From Alkalihalobacillus sp. LMS39 (GTDB taxonomy: Bacteria; Bacillota; Bacilli; Bacillales; Bacillaceae_F): a stretch of DNA of 64,000 nucleotides. The stretch spans positions 2,604,001 to 2,668,000 of the forward strand of contig NZ_CP093300.1 in the NCBI RefSeq assembly GCF_022812285.1, in the 5' to 3' direction. The notes beneath the pieces are model-generated. The model ran no database searches. It saw only the letters and a program-made list of their open reading frames with translations, and was not told where the DNA came from. A program made the position numbers and the translations under genes. This document shows, piece after piece, positions 8,585 through 17,463 of this stretch. Numbering within the stretch: the stretch's first letter is position 1; every line of letters starts with the position of its first letter.

Positions 8585-9322
8585 TTAACCTTGCTTTGAT
8601 GCACAAACTGCGCACCGCTCTTGTAGTTCGTGAATCAGCATTTCTTCATGAATATTATTGAGAGGGTCCATTGTTAAAATTTGTTTCCGAATAACAGCAT
8701 TTTTTTCGACTAAAAACTTAATAACATCCATCGCTTGATACGACCCGATAAGATCTGAGGTTAAAAAGTCATTTTGTTTCAAGTCGATCCACTTATACTT
8801 TTGAAGTACACAATTAAGACAAGGAGTTTCTCCGGGAAAAATAGACATTTGCCTGCCTTTCCCATCGATAATTCCTCCAAATACTAACGGAATATTCTTT
8901 AGAAAACAAAATTCATTACAAACGGAAATAACTTCTGGATTCGTGTTTCCAACTACAAGTATGGAGACATCATCAGTTTCATGAAGTAAAGTTTCGATGG
9001 AAAGCTTTGATTCATTACCTTTAATCCGAATTGTAGAGTTAATCATGTTAAGGCTTTGTTTGGCGGCAACTACTTTTAATCTCCCTTTCTGAACATCTTC
9101 TTTGCTAAATAGCAAATTATGTTGTAAATCTATTGTTCGCACGTAATCAGGATCAAAAAGTGTGATTCGACCAACTCCAGCTCTAGCTAAATGATTGGCC
9201 ACAACAGAACCGACCGCACCTAAACCAATAATCGCAACATGACTATTACAAATCTTTCGTTGTCCCTCTTCGCCAATATGACGATAGAATACTTGCCGGG
9301 AGTATCGTTCAGTCATGGGCAT
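8585..9322 (-). CDS. ThiF/MoeB-family protein with altered adenylation residues
   Basis: 245 residues in the E1-like fold used by MoeB to adenylate the C-terminal glycine of MoaD. The nucleotide loop GLGAVG (33-38) and two CxxC zinc pairs (CLNC and CAVC) are present. Two residues that MoeB needs are changed: the Arg of the LQRQ motif is His68, and the Asp-Asn of the DxTDN motif is Asn-Pro at 128-129, with Gly in place of the first Asp. It is the last gene of the moeA operon, and its ATG overlaps the moaD stop as TAATG. A second ATG at 9316 has better spacing to GGAGG. It may be a weak, specialised or non-adenylating version; the intact homologue is at 17582. Confidence 0.8.
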   Translation of the reverse strand: MPMTERYSRQVFYRHIGEEGQRKICNSHVAIIGLGAVGSVVANHLARAGVGRITLFDPDYVRTIDLQHNLLFSKEDVQKGRLKVVAAKQSLNMINSTIRIKGNESKLSIETLLHETDDVSILVVGNTNPEVISVCNEFCFLKNIPLVFGGIIDGKGRQMSIFPGETPCLNCVLQKYKWIDLKQNDFLTSDLIGSYQAMDVIKFLVEKNAVIRKQILTMDPLNNIHEEMLIHELQERCAVCASKQG

Positions 9323-9561
9323 TACCCTCCGCTAACAGGAGGGATAAAGGCAACCGTATCATTTTCTTTAACAATGGTAGTTCGTTCTACTAATTCTTCA
9401 TTTACAGCAATCATTGAATGCGCAAGTTCTGCTTCAATTGAAGGGAATTGTTTCGTAATTTGTTCGATTACTTCATTCACTGTCAGGTCGACACCAGCAA
9501 TCTCTACTTCATACCGACCTGTTTTTTCCGCTAATCCAGCAAAAAATAATACTTTAATCAT
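9322..9561 (-). CDS. moaD: Molybdopterin synthase small subunit MoaD
   Basis: 79 residues with the ubiquitin-like beta-grasp pattern and the required C-terminal Gly-Gly (PPVSGG). As a thiocarboxylate on that tail, MoaD carries the sulfur used to turn cyclic pyranopterin monophosphate into molybdopterin. It overlaps the end of moaE by 8 bp, and its stop codon overlaps the start of the thiF-like gene, so translation is coupled along the operon. This copy is clearly different in sequence from the second MoaD-like protein at 14792. Confidence 0.9.
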   Translation of the reverse strand: MIKVLFFAGLAEKTGRYEVEIAGVDLTVNEVIEQITKQFPSIEAELAHSMIAVNEELVERTTIVKENDTVAFIPPVSGG

Positions 9562-10018
9562 CGGTCAACTCCTCTGGCTTTCCACTAGGATAGGCTACCT
9601 GTTCTTTTTGATCTCCAATCCACATTTCTCCATCTTCCCAATGTTCTTTTTTCCAGATGGGAACAATTTCTTTGATTCGTTCAATCGCATATCTTGATGC
9701 CTCAAAGGAATCCGCACGATGCGGTGTGGAAACAGCAATAACAACAGCAATTTCACTTATGTCTAATCGACCAATTCGATGGGTAATGGCTGTTTTCGCT
9801 TCTGGCCATTTTTGCTGAATTTCTTCACCAATTTGAGCTAGTTTTTTTTCTGCCATTGGTACATACGCTTCGTATTGCAAATATAATGTTTTTTTTCCTT
9901 TTGTTAATTCTCTAACCGTTCCAATAAACGTATTAATCGCTCCGGCATTTCGGTCTGCCACTTTTTGAACGATATCATCAATGATTATCGGTTGATCCGT
10001 AATTAAAAAGTTTTCCAT
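9554..10018 (-). CDS. moaE: Molybdopterin synthase catalytic subunit MoaE
   Basis: 154 residues with a GAINTFIGTVRELTKGK start, the LQYEAYVPMAEK segment, HRIGRLDI, the HRADSFEASRYAIERIK block with the active-site region, and a WKKEHWEDG end, all typical of MoaE. It forms a heterotetramer with MoaD and inserts the dithiolene sulfurs of molybdopterin. The start ATG 10018 follows GAGGAG. It sits between moeA and moaD in a six-gene minus-strand operon. Confidence 0.93.
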   Translation of the reverse strand: MENFLITDQPIIIDDIVQKVADRNAGAINTFIGTVRELTKGKKTLYLQYEAYVPMAEKKLAQIGEEIQQKWPEAKTAITHRIGRLDISEIAVVIAVSTPHRADSFEASRYAIERIKEIVPIWKKEHWEDGEMWIGDQKEQVAYPSGKPEELTDD

Positions 10019-10045
10019 TTAATAAGTCTCCTCTGTTTACTGTGA

Positions 10046-11305
10046 TTATTCAATTGCTCTTTCCACCCCTTGGTCTAACCACAATATTGTCACTTCTTCA
10101 CCTTTGCTTATAGATTTCGTTCTTGCTGGAATGAATAAAAAGGCGTTTGCTTCGACTAAAGCAGAAATAATATCTGATTTATCTCTTCCAACGGAAGAAA
10201 CAAAAATATCACTGCCACGAATCTCAGCTTTTGCTCTTGTAAAACGCGCAAATGGGTTACCCATTGTAATGTCATGCTCTAATATTGCTTTTGAGCGAGG
10301 CAAATGCACCATTTCCGCTCCTAACGCTGTTTTTAAAACTGGTCTTGCAAAAAGTTCAAAGCCGACATAACAAGCGGCCGGATTTCCCGACAGTCCAAAA
10401 ATCCATTTCTCTTTCCATGTCGCTACCGTCGTTACACTACCTGGCCGCATCGCTACTTTATTAAATAAAACTGTTGCCTGTAGCTCATGTAAAATATCTT
10501 GGACAAAATCAAAGTCACCGACAGATGCGCCTCCCGTTGTCACGAGGTAATCCACTTCTTCAAGAGCTTGAACAACAGACGTATAACATAATTCATAATC
10601 ATCTGGTAAAATCCCGTAATACTTCGGGATCGCTCCAACACTTGCGATTTGACCAAGCAACATGTACGAATTACTATTTCTTATTTTCCCTGGTACTAAC
10701 GGCTCATCTACAGACAATAATTCTGTCCCTGTAACGAATACACCGATAATTGGACGTTTATATACTTTCACTTTGGCATAACCAAACGTCGCCAATATCG
10801 ATAACTCACCTGCAGCTATTTGACGTCCTTTATGAACGATAACTACATCTTTTTGAATATCTTCACCGATAAACGCAACATTTGTCCCTTTTTCAATCGG
10901 ACGATTCACGGTAATCCATGTTTCATCGTTTATTTGCTCTTCTTTTGCAATCTCTAACGCAACTATGGCATTTGCCCCTTTTGGCATTTGTGCACCTGTC
11001 ATAATTCGAATCGCTTCGCCTTTTTGAACGATTGTATCTGTCACATCACCCGCACCAATCCTGCCTACAACTTTACATGTGACTGGCTCTTGAAAAGAAG
11101 CATTCGTTGTATCTTCTGCAATAATTGCAAAACCATCAAACGAAGAGCGGTCAAAAGATGGGACAGGATGATCAGCGACAACATCTTCAGCTAAATATCG
11201 CCCCATTGCCTCATCTATTGAAACCATTTCTGTTTCACCTTGTTTCGTTCGTTCCATAATTTTATGTATCGCTTGTTCTACATCAATTGGTTTTCTCTCT
11301 TCCAT
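10046..11305 (-). CDS. moeA: Molybdopterin molybdenumtransferase MoeA
   Basis: 419 residues, close to the standard MoeA length. It has the expected order: an N-terminal domain with SFDRSSFDGFA, GRIGAG and IMTGAQMPKGAN, then the MogA-like domain with TGTEL, GKIRNSN, TTGGASVGDFD, MRPGS and GLSGNPAA, and a C-terminal beta-barrel domain. MoeA inserts molybdate or tungstate into adenylylated molybdopterin. The start ATG 11305 has AAAGGAGAG upstream. It is one of three MoeA-type proteins in this operon. A 183-bp gap separates it from the fusion gene upstream, so it may have its own promoter. Confidence 0.93.
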   Translation of the reverse strand: MEERKPIDVEQAIHKIMERTKQGETEMVSIDEAMGRYLAEDVVADHPVPSFDRSSFDGFAIIAEDTTNASFQEPVTCKVVGRIGAGDVTDTIVQKGEAIRIMTGAQMPKGANAIVALEIAKEEQINDETWITVNRPIEKGTNVAFIGEDIQKDVVIVHKGRQIAAGELSILATFGYAKVKVYKRPIIGVFVTGTELLSVDEPLVPGKIRNSNSYMLLGQIASVGAIPKYYGILPDDYELCYTSVVQALEEVDYLVTTGGASVGDFDFVQDILHELQATVLFNKVAMRPGSVTTVATWKEKWIFGLSGNPAACYVGFELFARPVLKTALGAEMVHLPRSKAILEHDITMGNPFARFTRAKAEIRGSDIFVSSVGRDKSDIISALVEANAFLFIPARTKSISKGEEVTILWLDQGVERAIE

Positions 11306-11488
11306 AACTATATTTCTCTCCTTTTACTCCAAGCATCGATAACATTCTTACCTATACTTTATCTTTTTCTTGGTCTTTTTTAAAGTAAACGGAGAAGAAA
11401 GTGATGGCTAACTCGTGAAAAAAAGAAAATTGATTCGATCAAACGATCACATTTAGTGATTTACAATGCTAGAAAACGGTCCGCTCAA

Positions 11489-13414
11489 CTACCCGCTCGT
11501 TTCGTAAATAACTTCACCGATATTCTCAAAGCGGTACCCTCCTAATGATTCCAGCTTTTGACGAAATGAATCAGACTTCATTACACGTAGTAAGATTTGT
11601 CCTTGTTCACTCTCATAAAAAGCCTGCTTCATAATAAGGTCATAAGATTCATAAGCAACAGGAATAAAATCAAGCTGTAATGCTTTCGCCGCTGAATAAA
11701 CGCCGAGTCCAGTATCAGCTGAGCCTCCTTTTACTGCAGCTGCAATACTTAGATGAGTATACATTTCTCGGTTATAGCCATGGATGGAATCAGGCTGGAT
11801 ATTCATCGTTTGAAGAAAAAAATCAAACAGCAATCGTGTCCCTGCTCCTCGTTGGCGATTCACATATAACAAATTGTGACGAACAATATCTTCAATGGAC
11901 TGAATGTGTTTTGGGTTTCCTTTCGGTACTATCCAGCCTTGTTCTCTTTGCAAAAACTTAACGACGACTACATTGTCTTGATTTAAATATTTTTTAATAA
12001 AAGGGATATTATACTCGCCCGTTTCGCTATCAAGTAAATGAACACCAGCGACATGTGTTTCTCCTTTTTTTATTGCCATGATGCCTGACATGCTTCCTGT
12101 ATGAGACGATATAACATCGTTTTGAATATCGTCTTCCTTTATAAAAGATGCGAGCACATCAATGGAAAGGTCATGACTTCCAGAAAATAATATCGCTTTT
12201 TTAATTTCCTCTACCGGCTTATATAATTCAACTTCAACTTCGGTTCCTTGTTCAAACCCTAAACTTTGACTAGGAATAACGAGAAGACCATCCGCACGAA
12301 CGAGTGACATCGTGACACCAGCTCCTCGATTTAATGGATTTGCTATAAAACGTCCATTTACATACCCAATATTCATCCGAATAAAGTCTTCTGACCCCAT
12401 CGTAGAAACAATCCTTCTTCCTAATTGAACACTCAATGTCTCACGCTTTGGCACTTGTACACCTAAATACTTACAAATGAGCGGTTGTACAAACCATTCT
12501 AACGTTAAATACGCTGAAACAGGATAGCCAGGTAACCCGATAACAATCGTATCTTTAACTTTTCCTAACACAACAGGTTTTCCAGGACGGGTAGCTACGC
12601 CATGAGTAAAGACTTCTCCGAGCTCCGCTATCATATGAACGGTATAATCTTCAGACCCCGCAGACGAACCCGCGTTTACGATAACAATGTCTGCCATGTC
12701 TACAGCTTCCAGTATCGCTTTTTTTAGTAACTCAGGATTATCTTTTATAATCCCTTTATGAAAAGCAGTTCCTCCCCATTGTTCAATATAACTATAAAAC
12801 ACAGTACTGTTAAAATCGATGATATCTCCTTTTTTCACATGCAATGTAGGTTCAACAAGCTCATTTCCAGTTGGAATAATCGCAACGACTGGCTTTTTAA
12901 CAACCGTAACCGTCGTCATTCCTCCAGCAAGTAGTGCTCCTAAATCAACAGCACGTAATGTATGGCCTTGCGAAAATAACATTTCACCACTTACGACATC
13001 TTCACCGACAGGACGAATATGTTGCCATGGCGCAGCAGGTTCAATAATTTCGATTGTCTTGTTTCCACGTTCTTGAACATGCTCAATCATAATGACAGCA
13101 TTATACTCATCTGGAATCGGATCGCCTGTATCGACATAATGAAAATCGATTGCTTCAATGAGCTGTTTCGGATTTTTTTCATGAGCTCCGTATGTCGTTT
13201 CAGCATGAACTGCAATTCCGTCCATCGCAGAAGCATGAAAATGCGGCATGGAAAGTGCAGCGTATATAGGCACCGCAGTCACACGTCCCCTTGCTTCTGT
13301 TGTTGAAATCCGTTCCACGGCTCTGTTAAATTGAAATTTATCTAATAATTCTACTAATGCCTGTTCTCTTGGTTTATCCTCTAAGTAAATGATTCTTTTT
13401 ATTTGTTCTTGCAA
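11489..13414 (-). CDS. MoeA fused to a periplasmic-binding-protein-like domain
   Basis: 641 residues. Residues 1-400 are a MoeA protein (MDGIAVHAE, GEDVVSGE, GNELVEP, NAGSSAGSEDY, TRPGKP, GLPGYPVSAY). Residues about 420-630 form a substrate-binding-protein-like domain with SGSHDLSID near its start and RGAGTRLLFD, as in PF12727 proteins. Archaea and Firmicutes carry this fusion, and the extra domain is thought to bind molybdate, tungstate or a related ligand. The start is a TTG at 13414 with TTAGGAGGTCATTCTT upstream. It starts 12 bp after the preceding moeA ends, so both are in one transcript. Confidence 0.88.
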   Translation of the reverse strand: MQEQIKRIIYLEDKPREQALVELLDKFQFNRAVERISTTEARGRVTAVPIYAALSMPHFHASAMDGIAVHAETTYGAHEKNPKQLIEAIDFHYVDTGDPIPDEYNAVIMIEHVQERGNKTIEIIEPAAPWQHIRPVGEDVVSGEMLFSQGHTLRAVDLGALLAGGMTTVTVVKKPVVAIIPTGNELVEPTLHVKKGDIIDFNSTVFYSYIEQWGGTAFHKGIIKDNPELLKKAILEAVDMADIVIVNAGSSAGSEDYTVHMIAELGEVFTHGVATRPGKPVVLGKVKDTIVIGLPGYPVSAYLTLEWFVQPLICKYLGVQVPKRETLSVQLGRRIVSTMGSEDFIRMNIGYVNGRFIANPLNRGAGVTMSLVRADGLLVIPSQSLGFEQGTEVEVELYKPVEEIKKAILFSGSHDLSIDVLASFIKEDDIQNDVISSHTGSMSGIMAIKKGETHVAGVHLLDSETGEYNIPFIKKYLNQDNVVVVKFLQREQGWIVPKGNPKHIQSIEDIVRHNLLYVNRQRGAGTRLLFDFFLQTMNIQPDSIHGYNREMYTHLSIAAAVKGGSADTGLGVYSAAKALQLDFIPVAYESYDLIMKQAFYESEQGQILLRVMKSDSFRQKLESLGGYRFENIGEVIYETSG

Positions 13415-13426
13415 AAGAATGACCTC

Positions 13427-14659
13427 CTAACGAAATAAATAAACAGAAGCTATTTCACCTTCTGTTATACCTTCTTTTTCAGAAGGAATTTCCACAACTC
13501 CATCACTGTCAACCAATGTAGATATGAGTCCTGACTTCCCTAACACAGGGTAAGCGATCCATTTCTCTTCTTGCTTTTCTAATCGCACGCGAATATAATC
13601 TGATCGCCCTGGGCTTGATGGGAGGTTTTGCGTTATCGTTGCTTTTATTTCAGTCGGTAATTCTCTTTCTCTTGAACCATTTAATCTTTGTAGAAGTAAA
13701 TCCCCAAATAATTTGTAAATAATAACGGCTGATGCCGGATGTCCAGGTAATCCAAGTACCGGTTTTTTATGTGCTACTCCAAAAATCGTCGGTTTACCAG
13801 GTTTCACCGATACACCATTCACTAACACTCCCGGGCTTCCTAATGCTTGTATAACATCAGTAGTGTAATCCTTTGTTCCCACCGAACTTCCTCCGGATAA
13901 CACTAGAAGATCTACTTGGTCAAACAATTCTTTTGCTTTCGAAAAAAAAGATTCATAGTTATCAGAGACAATACCCCCGTATATGACATTAGCTCCCCAT
14001 TCCTTTGTTAAGGCAGTTATCGTTAAGGCATTGATGTCTCTTACTTGTCCAATTTGTAAATGCTTTGTATCATACGGCATAATTTCATCACCAGAAGATA
14101 AGTAACCGACTTTCAATTTGCGATACACAGAAACAAAGCGAGTTCCTACAGCCCCTAATATCCCTAATTCTTGTGCGCGAATTCTCGACCCTTTTTTAAT
14201 AATGATATCTGTTTCTTTCACATCTTCACCAACAGAAATAATATTTTCCCCTGGTGCTACTTGTTTATATGTATTTAATAAACCGTCTATGTTTTCACAA
14301 TGTTCAACCATGATAATACTATCACAGCCTGAAGGGACCATTCCTCCAGTTGGAATATACATCGCTTCTCCACGATGAAGAGGGATTGTTACTTCTTCTC
14401 CCATTTCAATTTCATGTGTAATCGTTAAAAACGAAGGCATAGACTCTGATGAGCCATATGTATCTTTGGCACAAACCGCATAACCATCCACGGTGGAACG
14501 AGCAAAACTCGGAACATTTTCTTTTGCCACTATGTCTTCAGCTACTATATATCCAAATGCCTCGTCTAAAGAAACTGAAATAATATCACCGATCGGAAAA
14601 ACAGTGTCTTTCATGATTTGTTTCGTTTGTTCTACTGTTTTGACATCATAAAATAACAT
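13427..14659 (-). CDS. moeA: Molybdopterin molybdenumtransferase MoeA, second single-domain copy
   Basis: 410 residues with the MoeA signatures SFARSTVDGYA, VGEDVKE, IPTGGMVPSGCD, LSGGSSVGTKDYT, VKPGKPTI and GLPGHPAS. It is first in the operon and diverges from the moaD-like gene at 14792. An ATG at 14680 gives seven more codons but has no ribosome binding site. AAGGAGGTTCTTTCT precedes ATG 14659, so I chose that. Archaea that use tungsten often have two MoeA forms with different metal preference; whether that applies here is inference. Confidence 0.92.
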   Translation of the reverse strand: MLFYDVKTVEQTKQIMKDTVFPIGDIISVSLDEAFGYIVAEDIVAKENVPSFARSTVDGYAVCAKDTYGSSESMPSFLTITHEIEMGEEVTIPLHRGEAMYIPTGGMVPSGCDSIIMVEHCENIDGLLNTYKQVAPGENIISVGEDVKETDIIIKKGSRIRAQELGILGAVGTRFVSVYRKLKVGYLSSGDEIMPYDTKHLQIGQVRDINALTITALTKEWGANVIYGGIVSDNYESFFSKAKELFDQVDLLVLSGGSSVGTKDYTTDVIQALGSPGVLVNGVSVKPGKPTIFGVAHKKPVLGLPGHPASAVIIYKLFGDLLLQRLNGSRERELPTEIKATITQNLPSSPGRSDYIRVRLEKQEEKWIAYPVLGKSGLISTLVDSDGVVEIPSEKEGITEGEIASVYLFR

Positions 14660-14728
14660 AGAAAGAACCTCCTTGCTCATTTAGTATTATCGTTATTGGG
14701 TCAGATGTTTTTATAAAATTTTAAATTA

Positions 14729-14757
14729 TTGAAATATTAATAGAAATTCATTATAGT
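14729..14757 (+). promoter_or_regulatory. Sigma-A-like promoter of the moaD2 pair
   Basis: TTGAAA (14729-14734), a 17-bp spacer and TATAGT (14752-14757). The expected start of transcription is about 14764, and the ribosome binding site AGAGGTG follows at 14779-14785. The element lies in the 130-bp gap between divergent moeA and moaD2. Confidence 0.6.
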
Positions 14758-14791
14758 CATAGTTAATAGAGAAAAAACAGAGGTGAATGCA

Positions 14792-15067
14792 TTGGAAATT
14801 AAAGTTTTCGCTAACTTTCGTGAAATATGTGGGGCTAAAATTGTCACTGTGGACGCTACAGATGGAGATTCCATCCTAGCAGTTTTAAAACAATTAATCA
14901 CCCTATTTCCGAAGATGAAAGATGAACTATTTACGGATCAATATGAATTAAAACCGATGAACCATGTCTTTATTAACGGAAAAAACATTATGTATTTAGA
15001 AGGTCTTCAAACAACAGTAAGTAAAAAAGATAAAATTGCTCTTTTTCCACCAGTGGCAGGAGGCTAA
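14792..15067 (+). CDS. MoaD-like ubiquitin-fold sulfur carrier, second copy
   Basis: 91 residues, beta-grasp type, ending PPVAGG. It is longer than MoaD at 9322 and resembles the MoaD-like proteins encoded next to aldehyde:ferredoxin oxidoreductases in archaea and anaerobes. A GTG at 14783 overlaps the ribosome binding site AGAGGTG. The TTG at 14792 is spaced 6 bases from it and gives the natural N-terminus MEIKVFANFRE. It likely serves the pterin of the AOR enzyme next door, with the ThiF protein at 17582 as a candidate activator. The partner assignment is inference. Confidence 0.82.
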   Translation: MEIKVFANFREICGAKIVTVDATDGDSILAVLKQLITLFPKMKDELFTDQYELKPMNHVFINGKNIMYLEGLQTTVSKKDKIALFPPVAGG

Positions 15068-15073
15068 CGACAT

Positions 15074-15334
15074 ATGCCAACGAAACAACTTGAAATAAGA
15101 GGCATCCATAGACAAAATATTATCGACTATATTTATCAGCTACATGGAAAAGAAAAAAAGCCTAACCATTATCAAGGTCCAACATGGACATGTACCGTCT
15201 CAAAAGAAAAAACAATTCGATTCTTCCAATCTGATATTCCCGTTGTTTTTGTTACATTTTGGTCAGGTGACAAAGATGTTCTTGAAACAATTTTAAAGCA
15301 GTTCCGTTTAAAAACCTTTCGAGCAGGAGGCTGA
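15074..15334 (+). CDS. 86-residue protein ending in Gly-Gly, paired with MoaD2
   Basis: It starts 6 bp after moaD2, and the AGGAGG just before it overlaps the end of that gene, so the two are translated together. The sequence has a basic N-terminus, a GPTWTCTVSKEK strand, a FFQSDIPVVFVTFWSG hydrophobic strand and the end FRAGG. I do not recognise the family with certainty. It may relate to the small domain found fused to MoaD in some thermophiles (MoaD-related, DUF1952), but that is a guess. The terminal Gly-Gly is notable because it is the site of adenylation and thiocarboxylation in MoaD and ThiS. Confidence 0.6.
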   Translation: MPTKQLEIRGIHRQNIIDYIYQLHGKEKKPNHYQGPTWTCTVSKEKTIRFFQSDIPVVFVTFWSGDKDVLETILKQFRLKTFRAGG

Positions 15335-15344
15335 CACTCCTTTT

Positions 15345-15525
15345 ACGGACTTTTGTTCCGCTATTTCATTAGAATCCGTCATTTTTCAAAGGCTAACGGA
15401 CATACGTTCCGTTATATTAAAAAAATAAAGCGAGATTTCCCTCCATTTGGTTCAATAGCGGAACGTATGTCCGTAATAAATGAAAAACATGCTTTATTTA
15501 TGAAAATAGCGGAATAAATGTCCGT
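15345..15525. repeat. Family A palindromic element, copy 2
   Basis: 181 bp. The boxes are CGGACTTTTGTTCCG at 15346, CGGACATACGTTCCG at 15397, CGGAACGTATGTCCG near 15459 and CGGAATAAATGTCCG near 15510. The CTATTTCATT flank of box 1 pairs with the AAATAGC flank of box 4. It lies between the convergent moaD2 pair and the AOR gene. Confidence 0.85.
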
Positions 15526-15590
15526 TACGATGGAGCATAACGCCCTCTCTTTAAAAGGAGGGCGTTTGAACGTTGCTCACGATTCTTCTA

Positions 15591-17414
15591 TTACGCACCA
15601 ATCTCAGCAGGAGGAATATCCAACTCTTTTAATTTTTCAGGAGGAACCGTTCCTTCTTCCCACCCTCTAGCAGCATAGTATTCTTTTAGCATCAAGGCGA
15701 GATGACTAACTTCCCCTTCAGAACCGCCTTGAGCAGGCTCTGTTAAAAATCGTTGTGGCAATGTATCTGTTGTGCCATCAAACCCTGCTAAGTTATTAAA
15801 ATATCGTTCTAGATTATAAACACGCTCGCCAATCTTTAAAATGTCGTCTCCTGTTACATCAATCCCAACGACAGCAGAATACTGTTCTGCATAATGATCT
15901 GGATTTTCTGCAAATGCCGAGAATTTACATAAATCTAACGAATCAGAGAAAGCATGTATGTCTTGGAATATTTTTAATAGTTCGCCTTTTCCTTCTGGTT
16001 CGAGTCGGTTTGTCGGCTCGGGAATGCCAGCAATTTCACTTGCTACTGTATATCCCCGCAAATGACAGGCTCCACGATTACTCGTCGCAAAACCTAAACC
16101 AATTCCTTGAATTCCACGAGGGTCATAAGCTGGTATTGCTTGGTTTTTCACAACCATTGCCATATTCACATCACCGAAGTGTTTTGCTGCATGCCCAGGT
16201 CCATCAGCTAAAATATCGCCAATATCTTCACGGTTAACGATTTTTTCAACCCAAGCAATCATCGTATCGACATCACCCCAGACTAACCGGTCTTCAGTTA
16301 ATCCTTTCTCATAAGCTTCCATTGCAGTTGAAAACGCATTACCGAGTTCTATTGTATCCATTCCGTATTCATTACAAAGATTAATGAGAAACGCAACCGC
16401 TTCTTTATTGGAATGACCACAATTTGGACCTAACGCCCAAGCGGATTCATACTCAAAACTTTCAACTCTAGTTTTATATTTACCCTCTTTCACTTCAACC
16501 TCAATTTTACAGGCAACAGGACAGGCGTGACAGGTCGGGTCTGCAACTTTCAGTTCCATGTTAACGCTTTCACCACTGATCTGATCAGCCGTATCCCACG
16601 TTGTGACTTGTGAGTTCTTTGATGGAAGTGCACCAACTTCATTTACAATATTCATCAGTACATTTGTTCCATATACAGATAATCCACCTTTTTTCGGAGC
16701 AGTAAGTGCCCCTTCCATAATCGCTTTTAATCCACTTTTAATGGCGGTTGGATATTTATCTGGTTGAGCGGGTTCTGGCATATTGCCTTTTTGTGCGGCT
16801 TTAATGACGATAGCTTTTAAATTTTTTGAACCAGCGACTGTTCCTGTCCCCCCACGTCCAGCAGAGCGGTCGTGCTCATTAATCCAACTTGCGTATTTGA
16901 CTAAGTTTTCCCCAGCTGGTCCAATCGCCATTACACTTGTATCTTTTCCATATCGTTCTTGCAGGGTTGTTACTGTTGATCTAACACCTTTACCCCAGAG
17001 TTCAGATGCATCTCGGATTTGTGCTTCGCCATCTTCCACATACAAATAAACAGGGGTTGTACTTTTACCTGTAAAAATTAAATTATCAAATCCTGCCCAT
17101 TTTAAACGTGCGGCAGTCCAGCCTCCCATATGAGAATCTGTAATTGTGCCAGTTAACGGAGAGCGTGTTACGGTACATAAACGTCCACTCATATGAATTC
17201 TAGTCCCTGTTAAGGGTCCAGTCATGATGCATAGCATATTTTCTGGAGAAAGTGGGTCAACGTTATAGATTTGATGATCCATTAAGTACTTCACACCTAA
17301 TCCTCTTGCTCCCACATATTTTTTTGCATCTTCTTCGTTGATTTGTTTGTATTCAATTGAACCTTTCGACAAATCTACCCAAGCTTCTTTATTTTTATAA
17401 CCACCTAGTTTCAC
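15591..17414 (-). CDS. aor: Aldehyde:ferredoxin oxidoreductase (tungsten enzyme)
   Basis: 607 residues, the normal length of the AOR family. Four cysteines for the [4Fe-4S] cluster are at C295, C298, C302 (CHACPVAC) and C496. This spacing agrees closely with the Pyrococcus furiosus enzyme. The GRLC, RGGTG and DPRGIQGIGLGFATSNRGACH-type cofactor loops are present. AOR enzymes oxidise aldehydes to acids with ferredoxin as acceptor, or reduce acids in reverse, using a tungsten bis-pterin. The start is GTG 17414 behind GAAGGAGGGATATT. No ferredoxin is encoded nearby. The whole gene neighbourhood (tupABC, moe and moa genes) fits tungsten supply to this enzyme. The physiological aldehyde cannot be read. 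Confidence 0.93.
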   Translation of the reverse strand: MKLGGYKNKEAWVDLSKGSIEYKQINEEDAKKYVGARGLGVKYLMDHQIYNVDPLSPENMLCIMTGPLTGTRIHMSGRLCTVTRSPLTGTITDSHMGGWTAARLKWAGFDNLIFTGKSTTPVYLYVEDGEAQIRDASELWGKGVRSTVTTLQERYGKDTSVMAIGPAGENLVKYASWINEHDRSAGRGGTGTVAGSKNLKAIVIKAAQKGNMPEPAQPDKYPTAIKSGLKAIMEGALTAPKKGGLSVYGTNVLMNIVNEVGALPSKNSQVTTWDTADQISGESVNMELKVADPTCHACPVACKIEVEVKEGKYKTRVESFEYESAWALGPNCGHSNKEAVAFLINLCNEYGMDTIELGNAFSTAMEAYEKGLTEDRLVWGDVDTMIAWVEKIVNREDIGDILADGPGHAAKHFGDVNMAMVVKNQAIPAYDPRGIQGIGLGFATSNRGACHLRGYTVASEIAGIPEPTNRLEPEGKGELLKIFQDIHAFSDSLDLCKFSAFAENPDHYAEQYSAVVGIDVTGDDILKIGERVYNLERYFNNLAGFDGTTDTLPQRFLTEPAQGGSEGEVSHLALMLKEYYAARGWEEGTVPPEKLKELDIPPAEIGA

Positions 17415-17463
17415 AATATCCCTCCTTCACAAATTTTGTTTTGTATTTCTACAAAAACTTATC

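Noticed and set aside
14660-14680. Longer start (ATG 14680) for the first moeA.
   Set aside because: No ribosome binding site is upstream, while AAGGAGG lies between it and ATG 14659.
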